A stretch of 64,000 nt of DNA from Cyclobacteriaceae bacterium (GTDB taxonomy: Bacteria; Bacteroidota; Bacteroidia; Cytophagales; Cyclobacteriaceae): NCBI GenBank assembly GCA_030584025.1, contig CP129487.1, forward strand, positions 1,178,001 to 1,242,000, given 5' to 3'. Shown here in pieces: positions 47,382 to 56,005 of this stretch. The first letter of the stretch is position 1, and each line of letters starts with the position of its first letter. The position numbers were made by a program, and so were the translations under genes. The notes below the pieces were generated by a model, which was not told the DNA's origin, did not search any database, and saw only the letters and a list, made by a program, of their open reading frames with translations.

Positions 47382-47420
47382 CTCCCCTCCTGACAAGGAG
47401 GGGCTGGGGGTGGTTTTTTT
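47382..47420. repeat. C-rich inverted-repeat element, copy 1
   Basis: Contains CCCCTCCTGACAAGGAGGGG, an 8-bp perfect stem with a 4-base loop, then CTGGGGGTGG and seven T. A near copy lies at 47536-47572. The 250-base gap between the phosphatase and the TPR gene holds only these and the related copies at 47432 and 47481. Confidence 0.7.
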
Positions 47421-47431
47421 AATTTTTAAGC

Positions 47432-47453
47432 AAGATGCCGCTCCTACGGAGCT
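47432..47453. repeat. short palindromic repeat, copy 1
   Basis: AAGATGCCGCTCCTACGGAG followed by CT, with a GCTCC/GGAGC stem. It pairs with AAGATGTCGCTCCTCTGGAG at 47481. Confidence 0.65.
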
Positions 47454-47480
47454 CATATCGAATTTAATTTTCTTTCTAAT

Positions 47481-47502
47481 AAGATGTCGCTCCTCTGGAG
47501 CT
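47481..47502. repeat. short palindromic repeat, copy 2
   Basis: AAGATGTCGCTCCTCTGGAG followed by CT. It differs from copy 1 at three positions, and the GCTCC/GGAGC arms are kept, so the fold is conserved while loop bases change. Confidence 0.65.
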
Positions 47503-47535
47503 GAATTAGCAAACGTGAGCAATGAGTTTATATAA

Positions 47536-47572
47536 TTCCCCTCCTGATAAGGAGGGGCAGGGATGGTTTTTT
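47536..47572. repeat. C-rich inverted-repeat element, copy 2
   Basis: CCCCTCCTGATAAGGAGGGG with the same 8-bp stem, followed by CAGGGATGG and six T. It has the same orientation and layout as copy 1. Confidence 0.7.
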
Positions 47573-47591
47573 ACTACTTGAGTCGGGGTGG

Positions 47592-49076
47592 TTACTTCTT
47601 CAACTGCGCTAACGCAGATTTCGCCTTACTGTCGATGCTGTTTTTATACGCATGCTTCTTATAACTGAGGGCTTTGCTGAAATATTTTCGCGCCTCATCT
47701 TTGTTTCCTTCATCGCGATAAATGTACCCCAGTTGGAGACATGCGTTCGGTGCAAAGTACCAGGTTTCCGATCCACTAAATTCTATGGTTTGTTCGTAAT
47801 AGCGTTTGGCTTCCGCCATCAAATTGGTTTTGTGGTAGAGTCGCGCAAAGCGATAGTGATATTCTGTCAGATCGTGCGTTGTGTTCAGGTCTTCCTTCTT
47901 TATACTTCTTAGCAGACGAACGGCCTCATCATAATAACCACCATCAATGGCATACCGTGCACGTGTAATCGGTATGTTGAAAAAATCATTTTCAGCAAGA
48001 CTACGAGCTGCGTATTTATCGGCTTCGGTAACTTCTCTGCCTTTTAATTTTGCCAATTCAAAATACACCTTTGCCCGATCAGGTTGATGTTGCAGCCAAT
48101 AGGCGAGCCCTATTTTATAGTGTGCATCTTTGATGTAGTTAATGCCTTTGTATTGATTGATAAAATTCTGGTAAGCAGCAATGGATTTGGAATAGTTCCC
48201 CTGATGCAGGTACACTTCACCCAGAAGGTAGTCGGAATAGTACAGGGGTAACCCTGTAGAGAGCCCCTTGAGTTTCTCCAGCATAATCATCGCCAACTCA
48301 CTGGATGAGTTTTTGATCGCTAAAGAAGCGCCAAGAAAGAGAATCAATCGGTTTTGTGGTTGATTTCGGTGGAGTAACTCAAGATGGGTAAGGGCCGAAT
48401 CGGTTTGCTGCAAGACAAAACCATTAATCAACGGATGAAGTAATTCTGCTTCATCAGCAAGCGGGTTGTCCATGGATTTGATGTCGGTAAGCATGGTCAA
48501 ACCCTTTTCCAGCGAGCCGTGCATGCCCAGCAAGTTCAGCACCCATTGATATTTTTCGGGCACTGATCCCAACATGATTTCCAGTAGGCCCGCTGTTTTT
48601 TTAGTTGGCATAAATTCAGGAAACTTTCGCAGACATTCCTGACTAACCACATGGGCTTGTCGTACACTCCATGCCGCAGTGAAGTCGTGACCAAATTTCA
48701 GGTACACGAATCCCCATTGCAACCGCAACTCAGCCAATACAAATAGTTCCTTTGCCGTTTGTGGCGATGCTTTCTTTAACGTGTTGATTCGGCTTTCATA
48801 AACTTTTTCGAGTTCCGTAAAGCGTTCCGCATCTTCGGAAATCAATAACTGGAATACATCCGAAAGTGAGTTAATGTAAATCGCTTCGGGTGTGGTGGAA
48901 GAGGAGAGGAGTTTCCTGCTTTCATCCAGTTGTAGGCTTAGCGTAAGTTCATGTGCTTGGGTATACGGTTCCTGTGTAAGCCATGTAGCAGGTTGACTGA
49001 ATGCAGGCAGCATCCAAAAAAAAAGGCAGGTAAACTGCCCTGCCTTTTTCCACGATATCGTTGTCTGGTTACCCAA
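47592..49076 (-). CDS. periplasmic TPR-repeat protein
   Basis: About 494 residues. Helical TPR-like repeats fill most of the length, clearest at the C-terminus: ALTHLELLHRNQPQNRLILF, YSKSIAAYQNFINQY, AHYKIGLAYWLQHQPDRAKVYFELAK, LYHKTNLMAEAKRYYEQTIE and LGYIYRDEGNKDEARKYFSKAL. The TTG at 49076 overlaps the stop of the upstream zinc-ribbon-like gene and gives a signal-peptide-like start (WKKAGQFTCLFFWMLPAFSQ). An ATG at 49013 would remove most of that signal. A terminator-like hairpin lies inside the early coding region. The role is unknown; a cell-envelope scaffold is likely. Confidence 0.68.
   Translation of the reverse strand: MGNQTTISWKKAGQFTCLFFWMLPAFSQPATWLTQEPYTQAHELTLSLQLDESRKLLSSSTTPEAIYINSLSDVFQLLISEDAERFTELEKVYESRINTLKKASPQTAKELFVLAELRLQWGFVYLKFGHDFTAAWSVRQAHVVSQECLRKFPEFMPTKKTAGLLEIMLGSVPEKYQWVLNLLGMHGSLEKGLTMLTDIKSMDNPLADEAELLHPLINGFVLQQTDSALTHLELLHRNQPQNRLILFLGASLAIKNSSSELAMIMLEKLKGLSTGLPLYYSDYLLGEVYLHQGNYSKSIAAYQNFINQYKGINYIKDAHYKIGLAYWLQHQPDRAKVYFELAKLKGREVTEADKYAARSLAENDFFNIPITRARYAIDGGYYDEAVRLLRSIKKEDLNTTHDLTEYHYRFARLYHKTNLMAEAKRYYEQTIEFSGSETWYFAPNACLQLGYIYRDEGNKDEARKYFSKALSYKKHAYKNSIDSKAKSALAQLKK
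49016..49049 (-). terminator. terminator-like hairpin after the zinc-ribbon-like gene
   Basis: On the minus strand AAAAAGGCAGG and CCTGCCTTTTT form an 11-bp stem around an 8-base loop, followed by more T. It lies 20 bases after the stop at 49069 and has the form of an intrinsic terminator. It would also fall within the first codons of the TPR gene if that starts at the TTG. Confidence 0.6.
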
Positions 49077-49875
49077 CGGCTTTTCTTCTCCTGACAGGCG
49101 TGGCAGGAGCACCGGCCTTCTTAGGCTTATCGCTGTCATCCAGTGAATCCATATCCACATCGGCTAAGATACGACCGGAATGCTCATCGATAACAATTTT
49201 TTTCTTCTCGCGGATCTCGGCAATCTTTTGCGGAGGGATAACGATGTTACATCCTTCAGCGGCACCGCGCACTACGCGTACAACAGCTAAGCCATTGCTC
49301 AGGCTACCTCTCAGGCGTTCGTAATATTTTAATATAGCTTTGTCTTCGATTTTCTTAACGGCCTTGTCGCGTTCGGCCATCAGCCTCTTTTCTTCTTCCT
49401 GGCTTTCGGCAAGGATGCCGTCAAGTTCTTTCTTTTTGATGTCCAGGTGTTCGCCTCTTTCTTTGATCAAGGCTTCTGTTTTTTCGATTTCGTCTTTTTT
49501 GGCTTGGGTGAGGTCTTTGCCTTCTTTGATGCGTTTTTCGCAGATCTGGATTTCAAGTTCCTGAAGTTCAACTTCTTTGGTGATGGCGTCAAACTCCCGG
49601 TTGTTTCGTACGTTTTTCTGCTGCTCGTTGTATTTTTTGATCAGCTTTTCAGCCTCTTTGATTCCTTCCTTGCTCTTTTTGATGTTTTCCTCAATTTCCT
49701 TGAGCTCATTCTCGTGTCGTTGCAGGCGGGTTTTGTACCCTTCCATCTCGTCCTCCAGGTCCTGCACCTCATCGGGCAGGTCCCCCCTTAGTTTAATCAG
49801 TTCGTCTAGTTTGCTGTCGATGGATTGAAGTTTTACAAGGGCTTCGAGTTTTTGTGCTACGGTTTGAGTTTCCAT
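49069..49875 (-). CDS. coiled-coil protein of the C4 zinc-ribbon (DUF164) family with lost zinc ligands
   Basis: 268 residues. Residues 10-185 form a long coiled coil of heptads rich in E, K and L, and the C-terminal quarter corresponds to the zinc-ribbon domain (PF02591). In the usual family this domain has two CxxC pairs flanking an IPPQ segment. Here the IPPQ is kept (CNIVIPPQKIAEIREKKKI), but the knuckles read GAAEGCN and DEHSGR, so only one Cys remains. It sits 14 bases downstream of the Nif3-like gene, a pairing widespread in bacteria. Function of the pair is unknown. Confidence 0.85.
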   Translation of the reverse strand: METQTVAQKLEALVKLQSIDSKLDELIKLRGDLPDEVQDLEDEMEGYKTRLQRHENELKEIEENIKKSKEGIKEAEKLIKKYNEQQKNVRNNREFDAITKEVELQELEIQICEKRIKEGKDLTQAKKDEIEKTEALIKERGEHLDIKKKELDGILAESQEEEKRLMAERDKAVKKIEDKAILKYYERLRGSLSNGLAVVRVVRGAAEGCNIVIPPQKIAEIREKKKIVIDEHSGRILADVDMDSLDDSDKPKKAGAPATPVRRRKAVG

Positions 49876-49889
49876 TCAGTATTTAAAAT

Positions 49890-50987
49890 CTATGTAAAGT
49901 AACGTACTGGATTTGTGCTAGTTTCTGAAAAATTGACTGCAAAAGTAGGAAATTTTTCTTTCAAAATATCACCCAGGAGTTCTTTCGTATATACCTCGCT
50001 TTCGTAATGCCCGATATCGGCTACAACAATCTGATTATCAGCATCAAAGAACTCGTGGTATTTAAAATCTGCGGTTACAAAAGCCTGTGCCCCGTTTCGG
50101 ATGGCAGTTGAAAGTAGAAAACTGCCTGAGCCCCCACAAATGGCCACCCGTTTTATCGGCTTTTCCATTAATAGGGTATGCCTGATAACCTCCAGATTCA
50201 TGGCGGTTTTCAGGTGCTTCAGAAACTGAATCGGCTCCAAAGCAACCTCCAGTTCACCAACCATGCCCGATCCAACTTCTTGATTTTCATTGTTTAGCGC
50301 TGTTAGGTAGTACGCTGCTTCCTCATATGGATGCGCTTTTTTCAAGGCCTGAACCATTTTTCTTTCGAGATGAGCCGGAAAAATGACTTCAACCCGATCT
50401 TCTTCAACGCGTTCTTGCCGAAGTGCCTGTCCGATATGGGGATTGGCCTTTTCGGTGGGCATAAAGGTACCTGTGCCGGTTACACTGAAGCTGCAGTTTT
50501 TGTAGTCGCCAATCTGGCCGGCCCCGGCTTTGTGTAAGGCATCCAATACCTCTTGAGCATTGCCTTTGGGTATAAAGGTTACCAGCTTGGTCAGGGTATT
50601 GCTTTTTGGCGCCAGGATTTTCAGATTCTTTAGCCCGATCTTCTCCGCAATTTTCAGGTTTACCCCGGTATGCACATTGTCCAGGTTGGTATGGATGGCG
50701 TAAATGGCAATGTCGTTTTTAATCGCTTTTAGTACCGTTCGCTCCACATAGTTGCTTCCGGTAATCTTCTTCAAGCCTTTGAAAATAATGGGATGGTGTG
50801 CGATGATGAGGTTGCACTTTTTCTGGATGGCTTCTTCAACAACAGTTTCTATGCAGTCCAACGTAATCAAGATACCAGTAACATCCTGATCAGGACTACC
50901 GGTAAGCAGCCCGGAGTTATCGTATGATTCCTGGTAGGCGCGCGGTGCAATCGACTCGAGGTATTGTGTAACTTCAGAAACTTTCAT
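49890..50987 (-). CDS. Nif3-like dinuclear metal-centre protein
   Basis: 365 residues of the NIF3/YbgI/YqfO family. NLIIAHHPIIFKGLKK holds the first His pair and IYAIHTNLDNVHTGVN the next His and Asp ligands. The C-terminal part, ICGGSGSFLLSTAIRNGAQAFVTADFKYHEF and VVADIGHYESE, completes the two-metal site. A central CutA-like insert of about 100 residues fits the longer YqfO type. It may be a GTP cyclohydrolase-related hydrolase, though its role is uncertain. It is divergent from lpxK. Confidence 0.9.
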   Translation of the reverse strand: MKVSEVTQYLESIAPRAYQESYDNSGLLTGSPDQDVTGILITLDCIETVVEEAIQKKCNLIIAHHPIIFKGLKKITGSNYVERTVLKAIKNDIAIYAIHTNLDNVHTGVNLKIAEKIGLKNLKILAPKSNTLTKLVTFIPKGNAQEVLDALHKAGAGQIGDYKNCSFSVTGTGTFMPTEKANPHIGQALRQERVEEDRVEVIFPAHLERKMVQALKKAHPYEEAAYYLTALNNENQEVGSGMVGELEVALEPIQFLKHLKTAMNLEVIRHTLLMEKPIKRVAICGGSGSFLLSTAIRNGAQAFVTADFKYHEFFDADNQIVVADIGHYESEVYTKELLGDILKEKFPTFAVNFSETSTNPVRYFT

Positions 50988-51005
50988 GAATCAATGCGTT
51001 AATTG

Positions 51006-51013
51006 TACCTTTG
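51006..51013 (+). promoter_or_regulatory. putative -7 promoter element, lpxK
   Basis: TACCTTTG matches TAnnTTTG exactly and lies 29 bases before the ATG at 51042. It also argues against the in-frame TTG at 51003 as a start, since that would be upstream of the promoter element. Confidence 0.45.
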
Positions 51014-51041
51014 GCGTTTAGGGTCAAAGGTAAAATTATTC

Positions 51042-52076
51042 ATGTCTGTTTTAAAGCTTTTGCTGTGGCCGTTTGCGGTGGTTTATGATGTGGTGATGAA
51101 CATCCGCAACAAGCTATATGATTTAAAACTTAAGCCCTCTGTAACCTTTGATATTCCGGTGATTGGTGTGGGAAATCTGGCTGTTGGTGGAACAGGTAAA
51201 ACCCCGATGGTTGAGTACCTGATTCGATTGTTGGGCAGTCAGGTGAAATTGGCTGCTCTGAGCCGGGGCTATGGCAGAAAGACAAAGGGTTTTTTATTGG
51301 CCGATTCGTCTGCTACAGCCAAGACGATCGGTGACGAACCATTTCAACTTTTCACCAAGTACGGTAAGGAGGTGGTGGTTGCAGTTGGTGAAGAACGTGC
51401 GCTCGCTATTCCACAAATCCTCGATCAGCATCCGGAGGTTCAGGTAGTAGTATTGGATGATGCATTTCAACATCGAAAGGTAAATGCAGGATTTTCAATT
51501 TTATTGTCGGAGTACAGCAAGCCTTTTTATGAAGATCATGTGCTTCCATTTGGGCGGTTGCGTGAAGGACAGGAAGGTGCAAATCGTTCGGATGTAATCG
51601 TGATTACAAAATGCCCACATACGTTGAGTGAAAATGAAATGATGAAGATGATGCATGCGGTTCATATGTTTACGCAGAAGCCGGTATTTTTTTCAACCAT
51701 CCGGTATGGCGAGCCTGTGCCGATGTCAGATAAGTATCCTGTTTTTTCAAATGAGGTTATACTTCTTAGTGGTATAGCACGTCCGCAACCTTTAAAAGCG
51801 TATGTTGAAAAAAACTTTAAGCTTGTGCAGCACCTTGAGTACCGCGATCATTACAACTATACAAAGCGCGATGTAGAGAAGTTATCATCAGTTGTCTCTT
51901 CAAATTCCAATCTGAGTATACTCACTACTGAAAAGGATCGTGTAAAGCTAATGAGTGATGAACTGAAGTCCATGATACAGGAGCTTCCTATATTTTATCT
52001 GCCGATCGAGATGAAATTCATAAAGAATGGTAAGGATTTTGATATGCTTGTGCAGGATTTTATAAGCCGTGGTTGA
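51042..52076 (+). CDS. lpxK: tetraacyldisaccharide 4'-kinase
   Basis: About 344 residues. The hydrophobic N-terminal helix MSVLKLLLWPFAVVYDVVMN anchors it to the inner membrane. The P-loop follows in VGNLAVGGTGKTPMVEYL, then LSRGYGRKTKGFLL, DEPFQLFTKYG, VVVLDDAFQHRKV and ITKCP, all LpxK hallmarks. It phosphorylates the 4' position of the lipid A precursor. The ATG at 51042 gives the family N-terminus. The next gene begins 10 bases after the stop. Confidence 0.93.
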   Translation: MSVLKLLLWPFAVVYDVVMNIRNKLYDLKLKPSVTFDIPVIGVGNLAVGGTGKTPMVEYLIRLLGSQVKLAALSRGYGRKTKGFLLADSSATAKTIGDEPFQLFTKYGKEVVVAVGEERALAIPQILDQHPEVQVVVLDDAFQHRKVNAGFSILLSEYSKPFYEDHVLPFGRLREGQEGANRSDVIVITKCPHTLSENEMMKMMHAVHMFTQKPVFFSTIRYGEPVPMSDKYPVFSNEVILLSGIARPQPLKAYVEKNFKLVQHLEYRDHYNYTKRDVEKLSSVVSSNSNLSILTTEKDRVKLMSDELKSMIQELPIFYLPIEMKFIKNGKDFDMLVQDFISRG

Positions 52077-52086
52077 TTTTTATACA

Positions 52087-54006
52087 ATGATATTCGATTT
52101 TTTTAGACGGTCTATAATTGGAGTGTATCTGGTTCTTATGAGTATCTCAACGTTGGCTCAGGATATGCCGGTCGAACCAAGGTCACGTTCAAGCATAGTT
52201 GATGACTCTACCAAGCAGATTTACGGTCCCACCACATCACAATATTTCTTAGAAGAAGATTTATTCCGAAACAAGTGGACTTCCTATCCCATTGATACGG
52301 TGATCCGAAATTTTCATCAGTTCTCGTTTAGTCAACGCAGGCAAAATCTGTATCAGGATCTCGGCAACATCGGAACGGCCATCCGGTCAATATATCAGGA
52401 GGTACCTGATGTGATTGGTGCTACATCCGGCTTTAATGCATACGATCTGTATTGGAATTCAATGCCACAGCATTTTTTTAACACGCGTTCACCGTATACG
52501 AATCTTAATGTTATTCTTGGCGGAAAGGGAAGATCGCTCACCAACATCATGTACAGCCGTAACATTAATCCCCGGTGGAATTTCGGCTTTCATTATAACG
52601 GCATTTTTATTGATAAGCAGATACAGCGACAGGGTAAAGGTGATCGGAACGCACGGGCAGAGGCGTACGGTATGTTTATGAGTTATCACAATAAGGATAG
52701 TTCGTACACAGCACTTATTCGATTCAAGCGCATGTTTCATCGCGTTTTTGAATATGGCGGTGTTCGGGTTGATGATCCAAATAATTTTCTGCTTTCCGAT
52801 TTGTTCGAAGAGAATGCGCAGCCCATGTTGCTCTCCGCTCAAAATAGTGATTTGAGAAGGAACTATCATTTTTACCATCAGTACAAGGTAGGAGAAGCGC
52901 TTCAGGTATATCACCGGCTTGATGGAGATCGTCAAAATGTTCGCTTTAACAACAACTATAATTCTGAGCCCAATCGGGATTTGTTTTTTGATGCAGTAGT
53001 AGTTGATAGTGCCCTTACGCGTGATCAGACAAAATTCAATACGCTGCGCAATGAAGGCGGAATAAAGGGTAATCTCTTAAAATTGTTTTATAATGGGTAT
53101 GTGGCGCTACGTCAGTATTCAATTGATTACAAGTATTTTCTGGATGATGGATTCTATTTACCAACCAGTGGAACGGAATTTTATGTTGGAGGCCGCATGG
53201 AGCTTCAGTTGGATTCCCTTATTCAGGTACGCGGGCACATAGAGTCTATGCTGGACGAGCGCTACCGCATTTCCGGAAGTATTGACACCAAGTGGTTTTC
53301 AGCTTTTCTGAAACGCTCGGTTTCATCGCCTTCGTTTTTGCAGCAGGCTTATCGGGGAAGTCATGATATATGGATGAATAACTTCAGCCCCGTTGAAGCC
53401 AGTGAAATAGGAGGAAAGCTTATTTACAATTCGGATTGGTTCAAAATATATCCGGGCATTCGGTTATCTACATTTCGTAACCTGGTGTTCTTTAAGAAAG
53501 GAGATTTTGGTATCGACCAGACTGTACTTCCTGTTCAGTCATCGGGTTACCAAACTATTGCTTCACCTGAATTGGCATTGCACATCAGGCCACTGAAGAA
53601 CACGTGGTTGACCACGCGCACCATTTACACCCGCATATTGGAGAATGCAGATGACGCCTTACAGATACCTGAACTTTTGGTTAATGCGCAACTGTCGTAT
53701 GCCAATATCTGGTTTGGTGGTAACTTTGATTTTCAGGTTGGATTAGACCTGCATTGGAAATCAGCTTATTACGCATATGGGTACGATCCGGTGATCCAAC
53801 AGTTTCATACGCAACGAGAATTTATAAGTCCATCGTTTCCGTTGGTAGATGTTTTTTTGAGCGCCAAGATTATCCGCGGCAGAATATTATTAAAGTATAA
53901 TAACATCATGGCGGCTTTTTCAAAATCAGCGCAGGTGCCAACACCTTTTTATCCGGGTGTGGTTAACGTGTTTGATTTTGGTTTTGATTGGTCGTTTTAT
54001 GATTGA
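52087..54006 (+). CDS. putative porin, Bacteroidota outer membrane beta-barrel
   Basis: About 639 residues. A signal peptide is visible (MIFDFFRRSIIGVYLVLMSI up to STLAQ). The rest alternates beta strands, and features such as YDLYWNSMPQHFFNTRSPYTNLN, GKGRSLTNIMYSRNINPRWNFGFHY and the final VNVFDFGFDWSFYD with a terminal aromatic fit the putative-porin family (PF14121). The ATG at 52087 is preferred to a GTG at 52069 that overlaps lpxK. The family is common next to lpxK-like or housekeeping genes, and its cargo is unknown. Confidence 0.8.
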   Translation: MIFDFFRRSIIGVYLVLMSISTLAQDMPVEPRSRSSIVDDSTKQIYGPTTSQYFLEEDLFRNKWTSYPIDTVIRNFHQFSFSQRRQNLYQDLGNIGTAIRSIYQEVPDVIGATSGFNAYDLYWNSMPQHFFNTRSPYTNLNVILGGKGRSLTNIMYSRNINPRWNFGFHYNGIFIDKQIQRQGKGDRNARAEAYGMFMSYHNKDSSYTALIRFKRMFHRVFEYGGVRVDDPNNFLLSDLFEENAQPMLLSAQNSDLRRNYHFYHQYKVGEALQVYHRLDGDRQNVRFNNNYNSEPNRDLFFDAVVVDSALTRDQTKFNTLRNEGGIKGNLLKLFYNGYVALRQYSIDYKYFLDDGFYLPTSGTEFYVGGRMELQLDSLIQVRGHIESMLDERYRISGSIDTKWFSAFLKRSVSSPSFLQQAYRGSHDIWMNNFSPVEASEIGGKLIYNSDWFKIYPGIRLSTFRNLVFFKKGDFGIDQTVLPVQSSGYQTIASPELALHIRPLKNTWLTTRTIYTRILENADDALQIPELLVNAQLSYANIWFGGNFDFQVGLDLHWKSAYYAYGYDPVIQQFHTQREFISPSFPLVDVFLSAKIIRGRILLKYNNIMAAFSKSAQVPTPFYPGVVNVFDFGFDWSFYD

Positions 54007-54011
54007 TTTTA

Positions 54012-54608
54012 ATGAAAGACAAATTCACGTTAGGGCTTGAGTTGCCCACCGATCCGCGGTGGGTGAATATTGCAGAGAAGAATATTGAAGATATTCTGGT
54101 TGATCATGCCTACTGTGAACAGAAGGCAGCCTCTTCCTGCATTTCCTTAATTGTTCAATATCCCGAAAAGGAAGAATTGGTAGAAATGCTGACTCCGGTA
54201 GTAGCTGAGGAGTGGGGGCATTTCGAGCGTGTGATTGAAGAGTTAAAAAAGCGCGGCTATAAATTAGGCAAGCAACGCAAGGATGCTTATGTGGAGGCTT
54301 TAAATGGCTCGATAAGAAAAGGTGGAAGCCGGGAAGAACAGTTGGTTGAAAAGCTGCTGATGAATGCGTTGATCGAGGCTCGGAGTGCGGAGCGATTTAA
54401 ACAATTGTGGAAAAATATAGCCGATCAGGAGCTAGCCATCTTTTACTATGAGTTGATGGTTTCTGAAGCGGGTCACTATAAAAACTTCCTTCAATTGGCA
54501 AAGACGTACATGCCCGAGGAGTATGTTGAAAATCGTTGGCGACAATTGCTGGCCGATGAAGCCGGGATTATGAAAAAGATGGAGGTTAGAGGAGATCGGA
54601 TGCATTAG
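54012..54608 (+). CDS. miaE: tRNA-(ms2io6A)-hydroxylase
   Basis: About 198 residues, ferritin-like four-helix di-iron fold. Iron ligands are visible as Glu in VDHAYCEQKAA, the EEWGHFERV pair, EARSAERFKQLW and the final SEAGHYKNF with Glu and His. MiaE hydroxylates the isopentenyl group of the modified base at tRNA position 37, using O2. The ATG at 54012 is preferred over a TTG at 54003 that overlaps the porin stop. No miaA or miaB is present in the window. Confidence 0.88.
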   Translation: MKDKFTLGLELPTDPRWVNIAEKNIEDILVDHAYCEQKAASSCISLIVQYPEKEELVEMLTPVVAEEWGHFERVIEELKKRGYKLGKQRKDAYVEALNGSIRKGGSREEQLVEKLLMNALIEARSAERFKQLWKNIADQELAIFYYELMVSEAGHYKNFLQLAKTYMPEEYVENRWRQLLADEAGIMKKMEVRGDRMH

Positions 54609-54612
54609 TACT

Positions 54613-55878
54613 TCAGGTTTTCTGCTTTTTCTTCTTGGCAGCAGGAAAAAGTACGTTATTAAGAATGAGTCGGTAGCCTGGAGAATTCGGATGCTGATTG
54701 AGATCGGTTGGCTCTTCACCTACCTGATGCTGGTAGTCTTCTGGATCATGTCCACCGTAGAATGTCCAGAAGCCCTTGCCAAGAACTCCGTGTAAATATT
54801 TCGCTTCTTTAATATCTTTATTTTCTCCCATAACCACTACATCGGGTTTGATGAGGTGGTTTTTAAATCCGGTGGTTTGTCCGAAAAAACCTTTCAACAC
54901 GCGGGTGTGGTTTTGGGTAAGCATGGTGGGTATAGGGTCCCATTTGGCCGAGAACTCAAAAATGGAGAAGTAATCATTGGCCTGACGCAGGCCGCGTTCA
55001 TTGGGTGGATTATCGATATCGGAGAATTCATATTGATATGGGTCTCTCACTAATCTGAAATTGGTGAAGGCCAGCGTTTTTTCGTAATCGATTTTTTCCT
55101 GTGCCTGCGGATCGGCTCCATCGCCATCAAACATACGCTCACAAATATCAACACCTTCGGCTGAAAGGGCTATGTCGTAGCTATCGGTAGCCGAGCACAT
55201 GGCAAACATAAAGCCACCACCTGCAACAAATTCTTTAATGCGTTTGGCTACTGCCAACTTAAGCTGGGATACTTTGTTGAAGCCATTTCTGCGCGCGGTT
55301 TCTTCTGCCTCCTTTTGGGCTTCAATATACCAAGGCATGTTGCTGAAGGATCCGTAAAACTTACCATACTGCCCGCTGAAATCTTCATGATGCAAGTGCA
55401 GCCAATCGTAGCGCGGCAACACATCTGAAAGGATTTCATCATCGTAGACCACATCATAGGGAATTTCAGCGTACGTGAGTACCAGGGTTACAGCATCATC
55501 CCACGGCTGAGCCGTTTTGGGTGAGTACACGGCAATACGTGGGTACTTCTCCAGTTTCATGATGTCGTAGTTTACGGCCGGACTGGAGATTTCCAGAATA
55601 ATCTGATTGGCTTGTGCATCGGAGATCACTTCATAACTCACCCCACGTATGACGAGCTCATTCTGAATAGCAGGATGAAATTTAACCATGAAACTGCCCC
55701 CGCGGTAATTCAACAGCCAATCTACTTCCGTTTCGCTGCGCAATATCCAATAAGCTATTCCGTAGGCTTTCAGGTGGTTGGCCTGCTTCTCATCCATGGG
55801 AATAAACAGGTAATTAGCCCTTGCAAGGGCTGCAATCAGCAACAATCCAATCAAAACACTCCCCCTCATCATATGCAT
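54613..55878 (-). CDS. conserved Bacteroidota secreted protein (often mislabelled asparagine synthetase B)
   Basis: 421 residues with an N-terminal signal peptide (RGSVLIGLLLIAALARA). The segment NYLFIPMDEKQANHLKAYG begins the mature protein, and a central part (PRIAVYSPKTAQPWDD, YDWLHLHHEDFSGQYGKFY, FVAGGGFMFAMCSATDSYD) resembles the glutamine-amidotransferase-like fold. The C-terminus has FWTFYGGHDPEDYQH. Homologues are annotated asparagine synthetase B, but neither a synthetase domain nor an N-terminal Cys nucleophile is present, and the signal peptide puts it outside the cytoplasm. True function is not known. Confidence 0.75.
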   Translation of the reverse strand: MHMMRGSVLIGLLLIAALARANYLFIPMDEKQANHLKAYGIAYWILRSETEVDWLLNYRGGSFMVKFHPAIQNELVIRGVSYEVISDAQANQIILEISSPAVNYDIMKLEKYPRIAVYSPKTAQPWDDAVTLVLTYAEIPYDVVYDDEILSDVLPRYDWLHLHHEDFSGQYGKFYGSFSNMPWYIEAQKEAEETARRNGFNKVSQLKLAVAKRIKEFVAGGGFMFAMCSATDSYDIALSAEGVDICERMFDGDGADPQAQEKIDYEKTLAFTNFRLVRDPYQYEFSDIDNPPNERGLRQANDYFSIFEFSAKWDPIPTMLTQNHTRVLKGFFGQTTGFKNHLIKPDVVVMGENKDIKEAKYLHGVLGKGFWTFYGGHDPEDYQHQVGEEPTDLNQHPNSPGYRLILNNVLFPAAKKKKQKT

Positions 55879-55912
55879 TAAATCAAGTGATTATTTGTGT
55901 ATTCCGCCATCT

Positions 55913-55920
55913 CAAAGTTA
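55913..55920 (-). promoter_or_regulatory. putative -7 promoter element of the secreted protein gene
   Basis: The minus strand reads TAACTTTG, a full TAnnTTTG match, 35 bases before the start at 55878. The -33 region is not clear. Confidence 0.4.
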
Positions 55921-56005
55921 GGTAAATGCCCCAATGAATAAAAAATCACAGATATTGTAACATTTCGACTCTTTAATCAACGTATTGGCATAGTAAACCG
56001 GTTTC

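Noticed and set aside
49340..49828. Ser/Phe-rich plus-strand frames
   Set aside because: They are antisense to the Glu/Lys-rich coiled coil of the zinc-ribbon-like protein (GAA/AAG codons read as TTC/CTT).
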